Positions 60,201 through 64,000 of a stretch of DNA of 64,000 nucleotides are shown piece by piece. A program made the position numbers and the translations under genes. The notes beneath the pieces were generated by a model. It did not search any database, was not told where the DNA came from, and was given only the letters and a program-made list of their open reading frames with translations. This DNA comes from Trichostrongylus colubriformis (Eukaryota > Nematoda > Chromadorea > Rhabditida > Trichostrongylidae), in NCBI GenBank assembly GCA_963978905.1, contig OZ022256.1, forward strand, positions 33,753,426 through 33,817,425, read 5' to 3'. Within the stretch, counting starts at the first letter, position 1. Every line of letters starts with the position of its first letter.

Positions 60201-62554
60201 CCTACACCAAAGCGTAACCGAATTTTTCTTAGTGCACTTTGTACTTTCAGGTAAATGAACCAGTCAATTCTATGACAACAGAGCCGTAAACAACATTTCG
60301 CGATTCTGCATGGAAGTGCCCGACCCATCATTCACTAGGGCATCGCTGGAATGATTCCTTTTACAACAGTAGGCATAACTTCGTTATTTCTTCAAAGTCT
60401 AATTAAATATGAATCAAGCCAAATAAGATTTGAAACAAATAACAAGTATCAGTTAGCTCAAAAACAAATATCGTGATTTGCTGATCTTAACAGGTTATTT
60501 TGTCGTGCTCTGTTTCTTACTGCATTTTTCTGAGACGGTCAAATGCTGTGCATTTTCTCTGCCTGACTGATTTCGATCTAACATTTTCATTGTGCGAATC
60601 AGCTTGTAAATGACTGGCACGAAAAGACCCACGTGAAAGTGCAGGACTCGACAGGGGCGAGAGTTTCGATAATTACCCTCTGATCCGCACAGCTAACAGT
60701 GCGTGTTGGTTTACCCGGAGACTACAATGTTGACAAAAGGCGACGCTAAGGGGAAAGACAGAGCCCCTTGAAACATATCACTGGCACTGATGTCAAACTC
60801 ATTGCAAACATTCGAGTCATTGGTAATAGCGAACCCGCGAAGTACATTAGCGGTCAAAAATATATGCGGTTCTGGATTCTAACCATAACTTTGGTCGAAG
60901 TTTACATTTCTTATTCAATTTTTTTGTTTTTTGAAGGCAACTGGTACTCATGAAGCAAAGTACGGTGTAGTGTTGAGATTGGAAAATTTATTCAACTAAA
61001 AATTTCAAAAATAGCCAAACTCTCCGAAAATTCAATTGGCCATAAAAAGCTTATAATTCATCGAAACGGGCAGGTGGGCAGAAAATAATACGGAATGAGG
61101 CTGGGACTTTGTTGCACGCTATTTCAAATCTTAACAGCACTGAGGCACGGAGTTGACCATTTTCAGTGATTTCAGTTAAATAATTTTTTCAACCTTCACA
61201 CTGCATCCTACTCGGCTGAGATACTTTATTTCATTGAGTAACAGTTGCCTTGAAACACAAAAAAAATGAGCGAGATATGCAAACACCGAACAAAGTTATG
61301 GTCAAAATCCCAAACCGCATATATTTTTGACCGCTACTGTAGGTCTGAAATGAGCGCGCTTTGATAGCTAGCAAACGCCGTCGGACTGATACCACCTCAG
61401 TTCCGCCATTGAATTCACTTTAGCCTTCAAACACATAATGTAGTCTCTTACAGCCACTATTTCATGTACTCAAAAAAGCACTTTTGTTATGAAAAAGTTT
61501 CGTCATAAATGGAAGTGGTGAAGTGAGGTGGCTGAAGTTTGTGCCGGACCGCACGATTCTGTGATATGATGCGGTCATACGCAGCATATGACGCGCTCAA
61601 TTGAGAGAACTGGATAGCAAACGTCCATCGGTAAGGGTCTGCCCTTATTATGTCCTCTTGAGCGCCTCGCGATCTAACTGATATCGGGAATGATAAATCA
61701 CAACTGAACTACAACTCCTTCGTTTATCGAATTGTGAGTAACCCTTCAATTGCAAGCATCGAGGTTTTGTTTAGCTAAACCACTTTCTGCCATTAATGGG
61801 GCTCGAATATCCCCTTGGAGCTTTTACGAGTGGAACTTTTTGAAGGCTCACTCTAAAAAGTCATCAGAATTCCCAGTATAACGAAAGACTGCAATTGTTT
61901 CTCGTCTTCCATCTTGATTCCCTTTCGTCATGCTGAAGCCTTATAGCGTATCGCAGTTGAGGGATACACGGAACCAATCCTTCTGACACGGCCAAGAAAA
62001 AGCAGCGAAGCTCCATTACGTGGTTCACTCTTTTTGAATTCCCCAAAAAAAACGAGTGCAGCGGCTGCATATGACACTCGAGCATCAATGTAACGTGCGC
62101 CTAAGTGAGAGTAACACACATGTTAATAATAAATTAACAAGCAAAAGCTCTTAAAATAGTAACCCTTCGTACTGCTATGGCTCCATCTTCACTCCTCACG
62201 TTCGACCTCACTCCATACAGTAAGCTTTACGAGAGTCACCCCTTTCCTCGTGACATGCGAGCAGCTCCATAAAGCTTACCCACCAGTATCGATATCCTCT
62301 CGTCAAGGCTCATTATTGCTATTTTCTTAACACACTGATGGGAGGTTATCCCGTCTCAACAATGTACACAAAACAAGTGTTTAACAGAAAAAAAGCAAAA
62401 GTACTAACCTTGATACGAACGTGGGATTGAAAATGTGAACGGCGAAAAGCACATGAGAAACAGCTCCCGAAGCAGGTAAATAATGTGATAGGAAGGAGCG
62501 GAACGTTAATGGAGGGAAGTACGAGCTCCAACTCATTCGACTAAGAGCACCCAT
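54285..62554 (-). CDS. Unrecognised small membrane protein (3 exons seen, ~159 aa)
   Basis: Exons on the - strand: 62554-62409, 57967-57839 and 54489-54285. Junctions are phase 2 to 2 both times and rebuild an Arg codon (AG|G) and a Ser codon (AG|T), which is strong support for one gene. Exon 1 gives MGALSRMSWSSYFPPLTFRS and a mildly hydrophobic stretch; exon 2 gives SNTILFTANIGLGFYVYY, a likely membrane span, followed by a basic RHHLHRLRPWDR. Exon 3 is a polar Asn/Gly/Ser/Thr-rich tail ending YGTLRNDASLP. I do not recognise the family. Another phase 2-2 exon could be hidden in the 3.3 kb intron 2, so the true protein may be longer with more spans. The start is the first ATG behind a possible acceptor at 62603; the frame is open further upstream. 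Confidence 0.72.
55225..55850 (-). pseudogene. Tc1-family transposase pseudogene
   Basis: In order on the - strand: GRRPVKKPFLTPSNRRAKVA (end of the DNA-binding half), FTDKSKFNLFENDAIRYA and TVKYGGGSMAVHGAFS (first catalytic Asp and the usual KHGGGSIMVWG box), then LKWPGLSLHFNPIEHMLYKL (third acidic residue in NPIE). Frameshifts and stops separate the blocks, and the segment with the second Asp is not recognisable. It is a decayed copy. Confidence 0.87.
56011..56553 (-). mobile_element. MITE family A, copy 3
   Basis: Runs from GAAGGCAGCATCAGGGGAAA to TTACCCCTAATGCTGTCTTT and aligns over its length with copy 2 (40247-40808). Confidence 0.8.
56551..57022. mobile_element. MITE family D, complete fold-back copy
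   Basis: Long arms (about 170 bp each) pair: TTAAAGGCACACCACGCGAT with the complement near 56990-57022, and TGTGTTGTGCCTGCTTGAAC with GTTCAAGCAGGCACAACACC. It directly abuts copy 3 of family A and shares its TTTAAAGGCA end. Confidence 0.75.
58189..58416. mobile_element. Mutator-like MITE (228 bp) with perfect 10 bp target duplication
   Basis: The ends GGGTGTATAGTTAGGACAGA and TCTGTCCTAACGATATACAC, then CC, pair closely, and the arms continue for over 100 bp through CGTCGCGTGG and GTGCGAGCTA. TCATCTTCGC stands on both sides (58179-58188 and 58417-58426). Confidence 0.88.
58856..58900 (+). repeat. tRNA-like 5' half, SINE-like
   Basis: GGCCGTGGCTCGATGGTAAA looks like a tRNA 5' half with an A box, but no T arm or acceptor partner follows. 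Confidence 0.3.
60843..61341. mobile_element. Tc1-type MITE, copy 2
   Basis: Same family as 46376-46879, with TA at both ends, the same TIR (one change in CATTAGCGGTCAAAAATATA) and the same inner block GGATGCAGTGTGAAGGTTG on the other strand. Confidence 0.88.
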
Positions 62555-62615
62555 ACTGGACGAAACAGGAGCGATACTCCCAACTCGTGCTGTCGTTCGT
62601 TTCTGCAAACTGATG
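62555..62615 (-). promoter_or_regulatory. Leader and possible trans-splice acceptor of the membrane protein gene
   Basis: On the - strand CATCAGTTTGCAG ends at 62603, and the ATG follows 48 nt later. This may be a spliced-leader acceptor or an ordinary one. Confidence 0.3.
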
Positions 62616-64000
62616 TAATGAGTCGAGAAAAATGCGACCGACACTTCCACGAGCAAACAACGTCCTGCGAGATTTTATGGCTGATCGTTACGAACATTAA
62701 GAACTCACGGCACAGATATATGACTATACTTGAAAGAAGAAAAAAGCCACAATGGCGAAGTTGAGGCTGACTGTGGAATCTAGAAGAAAGTAATCGGGAT
62801 GCTCACAATCAGAGACCGGTTCTGTTAGCGCGATGCGACAGAGGGTGCAGAACAGGAATGCTGGGAGGAGATGATACGTCAAGTGTATAACCTACCTTGA
62901 ATCTGACGAACTTCTGGGCGCCAATTATACTTATCATATACGTTAACGACAAATAACTGTCAAACTACTTTCTCCAACTACCTCAGCCTAAACAGCAAAA
63001 CAAAGGGAAATTGGTAAGATCACCTGATATGCTAAACAAAAACACAGAGGTCACATTAGTAGGACATTACTAAGAACATGCATAAAAACTTCAATGGGGT
63101 CGAAGGACAATTTTGCCCGTTTATATTCAAGGCATCTCTTTCCACGGTACCAGGGTCAAGCATCGCATGTGGAGGAAATTTGTCGCGCCGGTGCGAGGTC
63201 AAAATACGCCCCTATTCATGCTGGGGTAGCTTTTCAAGAGTTTCATAATCAAGGGGATCTGAGCAGATTGAGTGGAGAGAGGAAGCATCTCTCAAAGACC
63301 AATGCTTATCTGCTAATCTGATCCATTACTTCTTTTTTCTATACTGTGCGTTGCGAAGTTTCATGATGCACATGAGCCTGATCATTCCTATTTTCACTTC
63401 CGACTTCCATCCTCTCCCAGCACAACCTCGCCTTGAAATACTTCTCCCTTCATGGACCGGAATACGACTCCTTTGAGTAAATCTCAACTAACCGTTTGAC
63501 CTCTTACCAGACAATGATAAGGTCGGCTTTTCCTCATCAAAAAAATTTGCTGCATTCAGCACTAGTCAATAGCAGTCATTCAGTCCGAACAGAATACTAA
63601 ATGGCAACGAAGGGCTGTTTTCGTTCTCATAAGCAATGTGAATTTATAAATATTGTACACCATGCGAACACAGTGTAGCATCTCCAGCCAGTTTCACCCG
63701 ATCCCTTTGACTTTGCATACCATACTTCCGAAAGCCCACCATCTGATCTTTCAAATTCGATTTCCTCCGAAAAGTAGCAAGAAAAGACTGAAAAATGCAA
63801 AAGGTGTCCACCACGTGATGTTTTTAAGAATTCACCTCACGCGCACCGCCAAAGGACGCCACAATAGCTGGGGACATATGGAGATAGTGACGTGCCTACC
63901 ATGTTGATGGGACTTCAACAGGAAATTGAGCGAACTCACTCGAATCCTCCAGGGTCAGATATTTGACACATAAGACTATTCACAAGATGGTTTCGTCGCT
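62616..64000. other. No gene recognised
   Basis: Short open frames at 63094-63321 and 63653-63907 on + have no splice partner or motif. Upstream control DNA of the - strand gene should lie here. Confidence 0.45.

Larger units (their letters stand above)
57968..62408. other. Intron 1 of the membrane protein gene (4,441 nt)
   Basis: It contains the Mutator-like MITE at 58189-58416, a tRNA-like piece near 58858 and the second Tc1-type MITE. The + strand open frame at 59530-59889 has no ATG start and no motif. Confidence 0.6.

Overview
This is eukaryotic, nematode-type DNA. Short introns of 54-67 nt end in TTTCAG-like acceptors, two start codons sit just behind possible spliced-leader acceptors, and DNA transposons are abundant. 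The main gene is an ALP/Enigma-type PDZ-LIM gene, and a small secreted protein resembling a nematode SXP/RAL-2 type is nested inside it. Together these suggest a parasitic clade V (strongylid) nematode; the species is an inference and is not proven here. I see no bacterial operons, CRISPR arrays, rRNA genes or intact tRNA genes.

Layout. Positions 3-724 hold the 3' exons of an unrecognised + strand gene. Positions 1474-2190 hold a small two-exon + strand gene whose ATG lies 3 nt after a strong acceptor. A ~550 bp MITE fills most of the gap between them; without it the two cistrons would be ~0.2 kb apart, as in a nematode operon. From 2.2 to 11.3 kb I find no convincing gene, only transposon and SINE-like debris.

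From 11345 to 53305 a single + strand gene, an alp-1 orthologue, can be followed through 18 exons encoding about 1,228 residues: an N-terminal PDZ domain, the ALP-type segment behind it, a first LIM domain, a long low-complexity and partly coiled-coil region (one exon of 1,531 nt), and three C-terminal LIM domains. All but one of the splice phases agree without adjustment (exons 11-13 have alternatives). Its 5' introns are very large (up to 7.9 kb) and its 3' introns mostly tiny. The large introns hold two mariner remnants, Tc1-like, Mutator-like and Harbinger-like MITEs, SINE-like pieces and G-rich tracts. Intron 4 also holds, on the - strand, a five-exon gene (30500-29221) for a small secreted protein.

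Tail-to-tail with alp-1, a - strand gene (62554-54285) has three phase-compatible exons for a ~159 residue protein with one clear membrane segment. Its two introns contain a dead Tc1 transposase, two abutting MITEs, a Mutator-like MITE with 10 bp target duplications and a Tc1-type MITE. The last 1.4 kb shows no gene.

Functionally, ALP/Enigma proteins link the actin/alpha-actinin lattice at muscle dense bodies and Z-lines. No functional link between the neighbouring genes is visible.
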